The notes beneath the pieces are model-generated. The model was given only the letters and a program-made list of their open reading frames with translations, was not told where the DNA came from and searched no databases. Below, in pieces: positions 48,101 through 57,718 of a DNA stretch of 64,000 nucleotides (position 1 is its first letter; the number at the start of each line of letters is the position of its first letter). The stretch comes from Castor canadensis (Eukaryota; Chordata; Mammalia; Rodentia; Castoridae), in assembly GCF_047511655.1 (NCBI RefSeq), contig NC_133396.1, positions 130,395,490-130,459,489 of the forward strand, written 5' to 3'. The position numbers were made by a program, and so were the translations under genes.

Positions 48101-51100
48101 GCGTCACAAGGCCCTACCAAGCCAGGTTGTATGCAAGTACAACAAATAAACAAACTAAGCCAGTTTTTGTACACGTGTATTTTTTTGTTGTTTGTTGTTT
48201 GTTTTGTTTTGCTTAACATGATACAGTAGAAATTTACATTCAGGTAGTCCTTGAATAAGAAATACATTCCAAAACTCCCCTTGATAGGGTCTTTCATAGA
48301 CCTTACAAATGAGCTGAGTCCCCCACTACCTCACTTGGATTGAGATGGAGGGGCAGAGGGCCATGGCAGGATGTGGAGGGTGGGCTATGGTGGGCAGGTC
48401 TGGGCCTCTGAGAGAACCAATGTAGACGAACAGGTGTAGAGACTTCCTGACCAGCACTGTAGACAGCCATCTGGAGGGAATCAACTGGTAGGCCCCAATA
48501 TCTCTTCTGGGCTGAGTTCCTGGGCCTCTTGCTGGATACATCAACCAAAAGAGGTCTTGTTCCCCCATCCCCTCTTTTTTTTTGTGGTTCTGGGGTTTGA
48601 ACTCAAGGCTTACACCTTCAGCCACTCCACTAGCCCTGTTCTGTGATGGGTGTTTTTCAAGATAGGGTCTCATAAACTGTTTGCCCAGGCTGGCTTCGAA
48701 CCATGATCTTCCTGATCTCTGCCTTCTGAGTAGCTAGGATTACAGGTGTGAGCCAAAGGTGCCCAGCTCTCATCCACTCTTATCTCTGCTTTCTGCCTTT
48801 CCTCTGAACTTGGAATTCACAATTCAATTTAGTCTCATGGAAAACAATTCTAGGCCAATACTTGACTTCCCGCCCTAGAAGGGAATGTTGGAGTCTTTGG
48901 CCTCTTGTTCCCTGCCCTCTTCCTGGGAGCCAAGCCCCAGGGGAAATGATGGGAGGTTCCATATTTGGGTGGCCCAGAGTTCTGGTATGGGGTGGAGATC
49001 TTAAGGGCAGGACAAAAGGGTCCTTATTTAGTCTGAAGTCTCCAACCTGGGGCTCAGGGTGAGAGAAGAACTGGCCAAGGGCTGGACCCTTTAAAGGCAA
49101 AAGAATGGCCAATTGCAAGGAACTGAGCTGAGAGCCTTCTCTGAGGGAGGAAAGAGGCCTGGCTTCCTCAGTGGTGTCTGTGGGCTTCTGGCTTCAGAAG
49201 AAGGTGTTTGAGGATGTATCATTATTTGGGAATATTATAGTACCAAATTAGAATTACAGGGCAAGACCTAAAGAAACAGTGAAGTTTGGTCTTGTGAGAG
49301 GAATAGTTGAAGGTTAAAAGTATGTGTTCTCTTGAGGCCTGGGTCTGTCCCTCCCCCTGCCTGTCTCCCTGTGGTACCAGATTTATAAGACACTAATAAG
49401 AGTAGTCAACATTTATTATGCACCTATTATGTGCAAGGTATGCCACATGTAAGATCTCATTTGATTCTCCCAGCCACATTTTGCCGCAGACATGATCACC
49501 TGCATTTACAAAGGAGGATTGTGAAACTGGAAAGGCAAAATAATTTGCCTAAGCCACACAGCTGGAAGGGAGGGCTGGGCTCTGATTCCAGGCTCTCAAC
49601 CCTCTTATGCTGGAGAATGTGCACAGTCTCCTTATGAGAACAACAGGAAGGTGTTTGAGGCCCGAAGGTTTTCCACTCACCCCATTCCAATCTCTCATAC
49701 CCCAGGGCTCAGGAAATTCTTCCCAGTGTTGAACCTCACTTTTCCCAGTGTCAAAAAGTGATTTCTGAGACTAGAAACTTTAAATCCTATTGCTGTGATA
49801 ATTATGACCTGCATCTCATTTCAAAGCCTGCCATGTTCACCTTTCCTTCAGGGTATATCACTTCACCCACCTTCCCCCTCTTGATGCCCACCAGCATGTT
49901 TCTGTCAATTTCATTGTTGGAGGTGGGACAGGCCCAGGCCTCAAGAGAACACATGCTGCTAACCTTCAACTATTTCTCTCACAAGACCAAACTTCGCTGT
50001 TTCTTTAGGTCTTGCCCTGTAATTCTAATTTGGTACAACCCTGCCTTTCTTCCTGCTTTTCTATATTCTCCTCTCCTCTTGGTTCATATGATCTCTGTCG
50101 AGGGCAGAAGAAAGAGCTTCATTTGGTGGCAAGGAGTCAGCCTAGGCTGTTGCCTCTGAACTCTGGGGTGCACCAAAGCTGGGGAAGAATGCGGGTACAG
50201 CAGTCTGAGAGGGATACTGTCAGATTCCTGGAAGCTGGGGTTTGAGCCCCTAGTCAGACATGCAGATGCAATCCCCTGTACTCCAACTCATTTGCTACCC
50301 CAGTGGCCTCCATTTCTATGCAGCTCCTGGAAGGGCAGGATAGTATGTTTGCAGAGTGCCCAGAGAGCTTCAGCTGCAGGGGGCTGGCAGGGTTCACCCA
50401 GCTGTGACTCACCATTCTCGCATCCTCTCCATAGTGGTCTGTAAGAAGAATCTGGACAGCACCACTGTGGCTGTGCACGGAGAGGAGATCTACTGCAAGT
50501 CCTGCTATGGCAAGAAGTATGGGCCAAAAGGCTATGGCTATGGGCAGGGTGCAGGCACGCTGAGCACCGACAAAGGGGAGTCATTGGGCATCAAGCATGA
50601 GGAGTGAGTACAAGATTCTCTCCCACCTTTTCTTGAATTCTCTCCCCCATCCCTGAATTGAGCACATTTTCTGCAGTGCAAGGCTCAGAAAATCATTGGT
50701 TTAAAAGGGAGAACAGGTGTGGTGGCATATGCCTATAATCTCAGCACACTGAAGGCTGTCGAAAACCAGAAACAAATAAACAAACTAAAATAAAAACAAA
50801 CAAAGATAAATAATTACAATCAAAAAATAAAAGGGAGTCATAGCGCAGCCAAGGATCCAGCTGGGAAGGTGACAGGCCTGGCTGCTTCTGGCACGGAGCA
50901 TGCATTCTATATTTTTATGTGTCACAGCTGGGAGGGGCCCCATTGCCTTATTTTATAGATGAGAAACCCAGGGAATCCCCTGCAAGTGAGTTTCTGACCC
51001 AGACCAGGGCTTGGAGTAACACTGGCCACATTAGTCTCACGTTCAGCCCCACTGAGGGAAGTCATTTTCTTGTTTTGGACATGTCACGGGCTGCCCCCCA

Positions 51101-54100
51101 CCCCCAGCACTTCCTGACCTCTGACTTGCTGGTAAAGGATTGCTTTTGGCTGTCAGCCTGGCAATGCCTCGACTCTGGGGGAACAGACGAAAATGACAGA
51201 TGAATAACCAAGTTTCGGTCAAGGTCATTGCCCCAGTGGGAATGATCTGTTGGCAGATTTCTTCTGGAAAGAATCTAATAAATAGATCAGCTGCAGAAAT
51301 GAGGGGCTTGGAGTACAGGGTGTGTGTGGGGGTGATTCTTAGCAAATGGGGTGTTAAGTGATTCTGGGGTTTTAATTGGGTGATAGAGGAGGTGTGATAT
51401 TTCAATGCGCTGAGCCTTCATTTGGCCATCTGTAACATGGGAGATGACCCTAGTGTTTGCCACCTTGACTGGGATTTCTGCTTAGTGCCCTGGCATGAGA
51501 TGGAGGTGGGATCCTGCCTTTGCCATGCCGGCCCACCTTTATTTGTCACTGTAAGTCATTTCACTACATGTCCTTCCCTGTGCAGAGCCCCTGGCCACAG
51601 GCCCACCACTAACCCCAACGCATCCAAGTTTGCCCAGAAGATCGGTGGCTCTGAGCGCTGCCCACGGTGTAGCCAGGCAGTCTATGCTGCGGAGAAGGTG
51701 ATCGGTGCTGGGAAGGTAAGGCACTAATGGGCATGGAAGGAGGCAGGAGGGGACACCTTCCTGAACTGTAGATTGCAGAACTTTGCAAGTGGTGACCCTG
51801 GCTCTGCTCAGGGCAACCTGAGCACTGGGCTTTAATTCCCTTCTAGGGAAGAATACCCTTTGTCTCTGTGGCTTGCTTGTCCCAGGCACCAACCTGTGAG
51901 CTTTCACATCCCAACCATTGATGGGTTGCCTATGGGAAATTCACAGGGAGTTGTTAAGTCCATACTCTAGAGTTGAGGACCACAGAGTCTGAAGAGTATG
52001 TGGGTCTACCAATACCCTAAACTTAAATGCAAAAATTTGTAGGAATGTCTCTCTCTGTGACAATCCATAGCTTTCATTAGATTTTCAAAAGAAGTTGTGA
52101 GGGGCTGGGATGTAGCTCAGAGGGAGAGTGCTTGTCTTGCATGTGCGAGGCCCTGGGTTCAATCCCCAGCACCAAAAAAGATTTGTGATCCCCAACATGT
52201 TAAGAACCACTCAATAATCTCATTTATCTCACAGGATATGTTTTCCCATGAGCCTGTGTACCCTGAGAGCAGAGATTTCCAAGGTTCGAGGCTTTTTCAC
52301 ACTTTTGTGAAAAAAGTGTGATATTCTGATAGCAGAATACCTAAGAGTGACTATTATTTAGAAAGGCTATAATGTACTTACAACTGTACTAAGGAACAGG
52401 ATAAGAGAATTGGAGTTGAAGAGGAAAAGGCAGGGAGAATCCCACTTCTCTTTTGCCTGGGCCAAGAAGGGAACACTTGGCGCAGAGAATACTTTTAGGT
52501 GCTGTAGGAGTGAGCAGAGACTGAGGCGGCTTTCTTGGAAATGTGAGATGGATAGGGGCCTAAGTATGATTCAGTTCTCCTCCAGCCAGGAGTGCTGGAA
52601 AGGCAACAAAGGCTGGGGGACTGTTGAAGGCATTGAGAGAAGACTGAGACCCAGGTCCCCATCTCAGCTCCCTGGGCCCCACACTGTCCCTTGGGCACAG
52701 AAGAAGGAGCCAGTCAGGGAGGTTCAGTGGCCAGGAAATCTGAAGGGACCAGCTTCCTTTCTTACCCTCCAGCCTGGGTGCCGGTGGCTGTGCTGAGGAA
52801 GTCTCTCTGCCCTTAAAAGGCATTGTTTTGTCCTGGATGACTGCTGCCAGCCTCCTGCTTTCCTAGGGTTTAGCAGAACATTCTACATATCAGCTTCTTA
52901 GCCTGCTCAGCTGTTGCTGATGGGAGGTGGCTGCCGAGAAATTACACTGTCTACGCAGTGGGGTGTGTGTGTGTGTGTGTGTTTGTGTAAGATCACTGTA
53001 CCCAAACCTGGGTCCTACCTCTTCCCCTGGGAGGCTGCTTTAGGGCACCTCTTAGAACCAGATCCAGGGGCTCTCTATGGCCCCTGGATACTCAGCATAT
53101 TGCATAGACCCATTCCCCTTCCAAAGCTATACAAGACATTGACTGGGGCCTCCTCTGTGCCAAGCCCCATGCAGGCACTTGACACTGAAGAAGTCCTTTA
53201 ATGCTGACAGCTACCTAGTGAGGGCCATACAACCATATCACTCTCTGAGAGCTGACAGCTTTTGAGCAAATGAAGCATGAGTCCTAGAACTTCAGAGGCT
53301 GGGCTGGTGTAGAAGAAATTGCAATTACAGATACCTGTGTTGTGGCCAGACATCAGCCATTTAGAAGGGAGACCTTCCATTCTGCAAGGTAGGCAGAGGC
53401 CTCCCAGGAGAGGACATTAGGGAGACCATTCAACTAGTGGAGTGCCTGGAAGAGTCCAGAACCTTTGTTCACATTGCTAACCCACAGGCAGAATGTGGAG
53501 AAGGTATAGAGAAGGCTTGTCTGGTGGTGTACAGGGGAGAAGGTACCTGGGCTGGATCTTACCCCCTTGCTTGCCTTTTCAGGTATAGCTGTTGCCACTA
53601 ACCATCAAGCCACCATTGCAGCACTTCATAGCAGCACACCTTTGAAGATGGATGGTGTGAGGTGGTGTGTGGTTGGTCTCTGGCCTGCTCTTCCTCCCAG
53701 TACCATGGATGTCTTTCTCTCAGCCTAGCAGACTTTAGGAGTGCCCTTCCACCAGGGCTATGTCAAGGGGAATGGACTGGGGTGGGCGCACCCTAGTCAC
53801 TGGTGGCAGCATTAACTCTCTCCTTTCTTACCTAGTCCTGGCATAAGTCCTGCTTCCGCTGTGCCAAGTGTGGCAAAGGTCTGGAATCCACCACCCTGGC
53901 AGACAAGGATGGTGAGATTTACTGCAAAGGTGGGTAGTTTCACTTCTAATTGAAGATGAGGCCTGAGGTGGGAGGGGATTAGTTATATCTTTGCTGAATG
54001 GGAACCAGTTCCTGGCCTTGGAATACAAGAGCCAGAGCATCTCGGGTAGCTCCTTCCTATCACTGATGGGAACTTGGCCAGAGTTGCTTGGCAATGTAGA

Positions 54101-54425
54101 GCCTGGCTTCCTAACACTTTTCCATCCAGCGCTCTTCATCAGATGGTGCCTCTTCCCCCATTGTAGTAGCAGAGGAAATGGGCCCAGAGTGGACTGAAGA
54201 ACTCCATCATTATTGAGATGTGGGGGGGGGAGGGGCATGGACATGGGGGAGGGTGGTGGACTTCCTGCTCCAGAGGCAAGGCACAGGGGTAATGGGTAGG
54301 ACTGCTGGGGGGACAGCAGTGTGTGTTACCTTTCTCTTCTCTCTGCAGGATGCTATGCTAAAAACTTCGGGCCCAAGGGTTTTGGCTTTGGGCAAGGAGC
54401 TGGAGCCTTGGTCCACTCAGAGTGA
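45075..54425 (+). CDS. CSRP1: Cysteine and glycine-rich protein 1 (CRP1), two-LIM-domain protein, spliced CDS
   Basis: The CDS joins 45075-45186, 50435-50603, 51586-51715, 53836-53929 and 54349-54425: 582 nt, 193 residues plus TGA, the usual CRP1 length. LIM domain 1 uses Cys10, Cys13, His31, Cys34, Cys37, Cys40, Cys58 and Cys61. LIM domain 2 uses Cys119, Cys122, His140, Cys143, Cys146, Cys149, Cys167 and Cys170. All sixteen zinc ligands are present. Each LIM domain is followed by a glycine-rich segment ([12 protein letters not shown] and [12 protein letters not shown]), and the basic KKYGPK at 64-69 is the family's nuclear-localisation motif. The protein ends LVHSE. CRP proteins bind alpha-actinin and zyxin on actin filaments and act in the nucleus as cofactors of SRF and GATA factors in smooth muscle. 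The start is the ATG one base after the exon 2 acceptor. CSRP2 and CSRP3 are excluded by sequence. A spliced, intron-bearing gene also excludes a processed pseudogene. Confidence 0.97.
46040..46230 (+). repeat. MIR-like in CSRP1 intron 2
   Basis: TACTGTCTGTGTGATGATGG, GGCAAGTTTTTCAATTTCTC and a GTTCAATAAATGATAG end. Confidence 0.65.
48580..48775 (-). mobile_element. Composite SINE, antisense, in CSRP1 intron 2
   Basis: GGGGTTTGAACTCAAGGC, CAGCCACTCCACTAGCCC, GATAGGGTCTCATAAACTG and TAGGATTACAGGTGTGAGCC. Confidence 0.9.
48959..48968. promoter_or_regulatory. CSRP1: Perfect CArG box CCATATTTGG in CSRP1 intron 2
   Basis: Exact CC(A/T)6GG in the high-affinity ATATTT form. It lies 129 bp (start to start) from a second perfect CArG box in non-repetitive sequence, which makes this the best SRF-enhancer candidate in the window. 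Confidence 0.6.
49088..49097. promoter_or_regulatory. CSRP1: Perfect CArG box CCTTTAAAGG in CSRP1 intron 2
   Basis: Exact, palindromic CC(A/T)6GG, the partner of the box at 48959. Confidence 0.55.
49240..50036. repeat. Inverted repeat (112-bp arms) in CSRP1 intron 2
   Basis: 49240-49351 is the reverse complement of 49925-50036 with six mismatches and no gap (106/112). The 573-bp spacer holds a MIR. The arms do not match a SINE or L1 that I know. Confidence 0.93.
49395..49615 (+). repeat. MIR within the intron 2 inverted-repeat loop
   Basis: CAACATTTATTATGCACCTA, TTATGTGCAAGGTATGCCAC and AATTTGCCTAAGCCACACAG. Confidence 0.8.
50435..50603 (+). CDS. CSRP1: CSRP1 exon 3 (residues 38-94, rest of LIM1, NLS and first Gly-rich segment)
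   Basis: Acceptor ATAG, donor GTGAGT at 50604. The 169-nt exon supplies Cys40, Cys58 and Cys61, the basic KKYGPK motif, the glycine-rich segment and the linker, ending GIKHEE. It begins with the last two bases of the Met38 codon and ends two bases into the Glu94 codon. Confidence 0.97.
50604..51585 (+). other. CSRP1: CSRP1 intron 3
   Basis: Donor GTGAGT, acceptor CCCTGTGCAG. A degraded B1-like fragment with an A-rich tail lies at about 50705-50835. The rest is unique-looking and I see no motif of note in it. Confidence 0.9.
51586..51715 (+). CDS. CSRP1: CSRP1 exon 4 (residues 94-137, linker and start of LIM2)
   Basis: Acceptor TGTGCAG, donor GTAAGG at 51716. The exon starts with the third base of the Glu94 codon and ends exactly after Lys137 (GAGK). 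It carries the linker ([12 protein letters not shown]) and Cys119 and Cys122 of LIM2. Confidence 0.97.
52101..52180 (+). repeat. ID SINE with intact A and B boxes in CSRP1 intron 4
   Basis: GGGGCTGGGATGTAGCTCAG start, A box near 52113, B box GGTTCAATCCC at 52156-52166 and an A-rich tail. tRNA-Ala-derived, sense to CSRP1. Confidence 0.9.
52297..52321. other. Short perfect hairpin
   Basis: TCACACTTTT, a five-base loop, then AAAAGTGTGA. Mid-intron, no known role. Confidence 0.7.
52811..52820. promoter_or_regulatory. CSRP1: Perfect CArG box CCTTAAAAGG in CSRP1 intron 4
   Basis: Exact CC(A/T)6GG in non-repetitive intron sequence about 1 kb upstream of exon 5. Confidence 0.4.
52963..52988. repeat. 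(GT)n microsatellite
   Basis: About 12 GT units with one TT interruption. Confidence 0.9.
53836..53929 (+). CDS. CSRP1: CSRP1 exon 5 (residues 138-169, core of LIM2)
   Basis: Acceptor CCTAG, donor GTGGGT at 53930. The exon encodes His140, Cys143, Cys146, Cys149 and Cys167, starting at Ser138 (SWHKSCFRC) and ending after the first base of the Gly169 codon. The donor is weaker than the others (GTGGGT). Confidence 0.97.
53930..54348 (+). other. CSRP1: CSRP1 intron 5
   Basis: Shortest intron (419 nt), with a pyrimidine-rich acceptor ending CTCTGCAG. It includes a short G-run near 54222. No other feature is seen. Confidence 0.9.
54349..54425 (+). CDS. CSRP1: CSRP1 exon 6 coding part (residues 169-193 and stop)
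   Basis: It completes Gly169, then Cys170 of LIM2 and the second glycine-rich segment, ending LVHSE and TGA at 54423-54425. Confidence 0.97.
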
Positions 54426-55528
54426 GGTCACCACTGCCTGCCACACCCTGCCTGCTCCTATGCTTTTCATTGCCATTCCCTTTCCAGCAGCCTTGAAGAC
54501 CTCCTGGATTCTCTCACTCAGCCCTGCCACACATCACTAATGACTTGAACTTAGGCATCTGGCTCCCTTTGGTTTGGGGAGTCTGCCTGAGCTCCCACCC
54601 CACTAGGGAGATCTCCCTGCCTGGAATCTGACACTACCACCTGTAGGAGACACCTGTCTTTTTAGTCTAAGTGGGTCCAGCCCCCCTCTCCCTACCCTTC
54701 ACCCCACAGACTTCTGTTCTTAGCCTCTTAGGCTGAATGGCCAAGACACCTGAGGTTACATCTTGGAGCCCAGAGGAGCAGCAGCAGGAAGAGAGGAAGG
54801 GAAGTAGGACCCAAATAGGACTGGGGAAGGCTGTAGTTTATTGGACCCCAGAGATTCTTGGTAAAAGGGCAGGCTTCTTGGTGTCCCTCAGAATAAGCCT
54901 GAGGAGTCCCAGCTCAGGGAGTCACTATGGGAGGCAGAGGGGTGTGCAGACAGGGTCATGGGCCATAGAAAGGAGCCTCTTGTTTCTCTGGTCTCTTGCC
55001 TTTGAGTCTTTGGAAGTCCATTTGGGACTGGAGAACAACTCAGGTCTGAGGAGCCAAAGTCAGGAGATTGTTTAGTTCCCTGTTTGATGGGAGAATCCGA
55101 AAACACTTCCAACACACATTCACATTTATTAGTGTTCCAAATCTTAGGCCAGTCAGCCCTGGTCCTAAACCTGGGTCCTAGAAGAGCTCCATTCTAGCCA
55201 TGTCTGATTGTTCCTCAGATGTTGAGGAGGCAGACACAGCCTTCGCCTGCATCCAATGCTGCTCCCTCTGCACCCACTTCTGAGGACCTCCCGTCCAGCC
55301 ATGACCCGCCCCTTCTACCCTGCCTTTCTCCAGGGACCTTCTCCAGCCACATTGCCCCATCCCTCCCAGGCCTTCAGGTCAGGAGCAGCAGCAGGAAGAA
55401 GGGGAGGGGCCAGACCTTGATGCTCCTAGTGACTGAAAGGACGAAACTGTCCACAGCAAGTGCTGCAGGTGTGGGCTGTGTTCGAGCTGATTTCTTATCT
55501 GGTCAATAAAGCCATTTAGAACAGAACT
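54426..55528 (+). other. CSRP1: CSRP1 3' untranslated region
   Basis: About 1.1 kb of non-repetitive sequence after the stop, continuing to the poly(A) signal at 55505. The length fits the roughly 2-kb mRNA usual for this gene. The exact cleavage site is not visible. Confidence 0.85.
55505..55510 (+). terminator. CSRP1: CSRP1 poly(A) signal AATAAA
   Basis: A canonical AATAAA in the context TCAATAAAGCC. About 30 bases later comes a GT-rich downstream element (CTGGTGTGCTG). No earlier canonical AATAAA was seen in the 3' UTR. Confidence 0.9.
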
Positions 55529-56451
55529 CTGGTGTGCTGATCCTATGTCTGCAGAGCATTGTCACACTCTAGGAACTGGAAGGGAACTGTACTGCAGCAA
55601 TCTCATCAGTAGGAGGCCTGGTGGAAATGAACCAAAGAGGATTCGCTCCTGCATCTTCTGAGCTCTGGCTTTTCTGCACTGGTTCTAACTGAACCATGTT
55701 GCCTGAGTGAGCCAACCAAATGAACAGCACTGCTTTGCCTCTACATCTGGGCATGGGAACTTTGTGGACTTTGACATTTGAAGGGCTCAGCAAGGTCTCA
55801 AAACTGCTTAGAACTTCTCCCAGCTTGGAAAGCCCCAGCTTAAGAGGGAAACTTAGCCAGAGGAACTTTCAGGTCAAATCTGGTCAAGCTCGCTTCTGCC
55901 AATGGTGAGGGGAGGAAGGGCCTAGTGAAGCTTGTTGCCTTGTTCTAGCCTCACAGCCAAGTCCATGAAAGACCAGACTCCTGGGAAAGGGGCACATCTG
56001 GTTGCAGTGCCCCTCATCTTAGGAATACCTGTCATACTTTGGGGACTTCTCTATTTCAGTCCTTGAAAATGAGCAGAGGCTTTAACAAGGCCTTGTGTGC
56101 ATATTATCCAGATGGCCAGTCCAACAGTGGCCTTGACAGACCTATACCTGTGTAAGGTCCATTAGTGGCACGGGAGGATAGGCAAGTGCAAGATGACAGG
56201 TAAAAGAGCTGGAAATCAGAATGCCAGTCCAAGGTGGACAGTAGCTGTGAGCTCCCCAAGTAGAGTCAAGGACTCCCTCACTTTGTAACTCCTCTGCCGC
56301 CAGTACAGGGCGTGGCCCAGGGGAGCTGCATGGGGAGGTTCCCTGGACGGAGGACGGTGGTTCCATAAACACACGTGGACCCTCCGGTTCTGGGCTGGGG
56401 CTGAGGGAGTGGCCTGGATTGGCGCCCTTGGGGCCCAAAGGTGGAGACAGG

Positions 56452-56465
56452 CTGCCCTCTGCTGG
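56452..56465 (-). promoter_or_regulatory. CTCF-like motif
   Basis: The - strand reads CCAGCAGAGGGCAG, a full match to the CTCF core, about 0.9 kb past the CSRP1 poly(A) site. It lies in a locally GC-rich stretch (about 56240-56760). Confidence 0.55.
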
Positions 56466-56722
56466 CTGCGCGGGCAGGCCTCCGGTCGTCCCAGCGCAGT
56501 GCCATCCTCCACGGCCCGGCTGCTCTAGCTGTCGCGCTGAGAGATCGCCAGTTGTCCAGGGCAGTGGGCAGTAGGCAGAGGCCAGCACGCACCTCCTGGG
56601 AGTGAAACCCGGTCAAAGCCGATGGCTGAAAACCCAGGCGGCTAGGCCGGGAAGCGTCGCAGGGCAGTGACAGGCGGGGCATGGCGGAGAGAGAGCGAGG
56701 GCGCTTGCGCTGTGCCAGGAGA

Positions 56723-56737
56723 CACCAGGTGGTGCTG
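56723..56737 (+). promoter_or_regulatory. CTCF-like motif
   Basis: CACCAGGTGGTGCTG on the + strand has one mismatch to the common CACCAGGTGGCGCTG form. It is 271 bp from the opposite-strand motif at 56452. Confidence 0.4.
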
Positions 56738-57099
56738 TGGGGTCAGGGCAAAAGGCTGGCGCTCCCTTTCTGCACATCCCATGCCCTCCTCCTCTACCCC
56801 GGGTGCTGAGAACCCTTTGCTTCTGCGCACACATCTAATCTGGTTTATCCCTGGGAGGGTTTGTGCATTAATAGCACGAATAGTGCCCTGGGGTAACCAG
56901 CCCACGGGATTGGCCCAAAGGGAGAGGGCGGGTGATTTGAGCCAGGCATCCATCCAGTGTGCCCTCAGGAGCATACTCTCCCCATCCCCCAGACTTCCTC
57001 CAACAAGAGCCTTAGCAATCTTTTGGGGTCACCTGAGAGGTTGGGGAGCCAGGGATCCCAGAAGGAGCCAGATTGCAACATGAAGACAGAGATGAGGGA

Positions 57100-57165
57100 A
57101 AGAATGTGTGTGGAGGCTGAGGCAGGAGGATTGTGAGTTCAAGGCCAGATTGGGCTACAAGAAGA
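57100..57165 (+). repeat. Truncated B1-like SINE
   Basis: TGGAGGCTGAGGCAGGAGGA and GTTCAAGGCCAGATTGGGC, without the 5' half. Confidence 0.8.
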
Positions 57166-57171
57166 AAGAAA

Positions 57172-57215
<44 letters not shown>
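57172..57215. repeat. (GT)n microsatellite
   Basis: Pure GT for about 40 bp. Confidence 0.95.
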
Positions 57216-57216
<1 letters not shown>

Positions 57217-57509
57217 TGTTGGGTGTGTTAGAACTACTCAGGTTGAGAGCAATCGCTGAATCCAGCGCACAGTCACTTCCGGAGAGGGCAGAAACCCAGT
57301 GAGGCTAGAGTCCCCCGAGTCCAGAGTCCTCCTGAGTCCAGTGACATAGAGATATAGACCCAGTGAGGATGGTGATGGCCAATGGAGCAGAGTGAGGCAC
57401 ACCTGAGGATTAATTGCTGGCTGGTTCTGGCCCCCTCCCTCACCCTCTGGCTCTGCTCCCAAACTCACCCCCTTGTTATGAGAACCACTGGTGCAGGGCA
57501 CTTTTAAAA

Positions 57510-57718
57510 TGGATTCCCAGGGGATGGTTGCAATGCTTTACCCCTGTAATTCCAGCTATGAGGGAGGCGTAGATAAAGGATCCTGTTCCGCAGCTAGCCT
57601 GGGAAAAAGTGTGAGACCCTATCTGAAAAATAATTAAAGCAAAAAGAGCTGAAGGCATGGCTCAAGTGGTAAAACTCAAGGCCCCAGTCCAGAAAAAAGA
57701 AAAGAAAAAGAAAAAAGG
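57510..57718 (+). repeat. Composite SINE
   Basis: ACCCCTGTAATTCCAGCTAT, AAGAGCTGAAGGCATGGCTC and an A-rich tail. Confidence 0.8.

Larger units (their letters stand above)
45187..50434 (+). other. CSRP1: CSRP1 intron 2
   Basis: Donor GTGAGT, acceptor CTCTCCATAG. The intron contains a MIR near 46.05-46.23 kb, a GCAT run near 46.24 kb, an antisense composite SINE at 48.58-48.77 kb, two perfect CArG boxes at 48959 and 49088, and a 112-bp inverted repeat (49240-49351 / 49925-50036) with a MIR in its loop. No other exon is supported. Confidence 0.9.
51716..53835 (+). other. CSRP1: CSRP1 intron 4
   Basis: Donor GTAAGG, acceptor TTACCTAG. It holds a well-preserved ID SINE at 52101-52180, a 10-bp stem hairpin at 52297-52321, a perfect CArG box at 52811 and a GT microsatellite near 52.97 kb. 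Confidence 0.9.
34040..55528 (+). other. CSRP1: CSRP1 gene (whole transcription unit, six exons)
   Basis: The unit runs from a CpG-island promoter and noncoding exon 1 through five coding exons to a poly(A) signal. Exons are about 34040-34123, 45074-45186, 50435-50603, 51586-51715, 53836-53929 and 54349 to about 55528. Every junction is GT-AG and the phases match, so the spliced reading frame is open throughout. Introns are about 10.9, 5.2, 1.0, 2.1 and 0.4 kb. The transcription start is inferred from the end of the GC-rich promoter and from the usual exon 1 size, so it may be off by tens of bases. The cleavage site is taken as 15-25 bases after the AATAAA. Gene identity rests on the encoded protein, which matches the CRP1 sequence I know almost residue for residue. 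Confidence 0.95.
55529..57099. other. 3' flank of CSRP1, no gene recognised
   Basis: Unique-looking. The 56.24-56.76 kb part is GC-richer and carries two CTCF-like motifs. The open frames of 130-150 codons in that part look like GC-driven artefacts. Confidence 0.5.

Noticed and set aside
52101-52180. tRNA gene
   Set aside because: The boxes belong to an ID SINE with an A-rich tail and no tRNA cloverleaf 3' half.
56142-57083. Open frames of 130-150 codons near 56.5 kb
   Set aside because: GC-driven, overlapping on both strands, and unlike any protein I know. In particular they do not resemble the PH-domain protein PHLDA3 expected further on.
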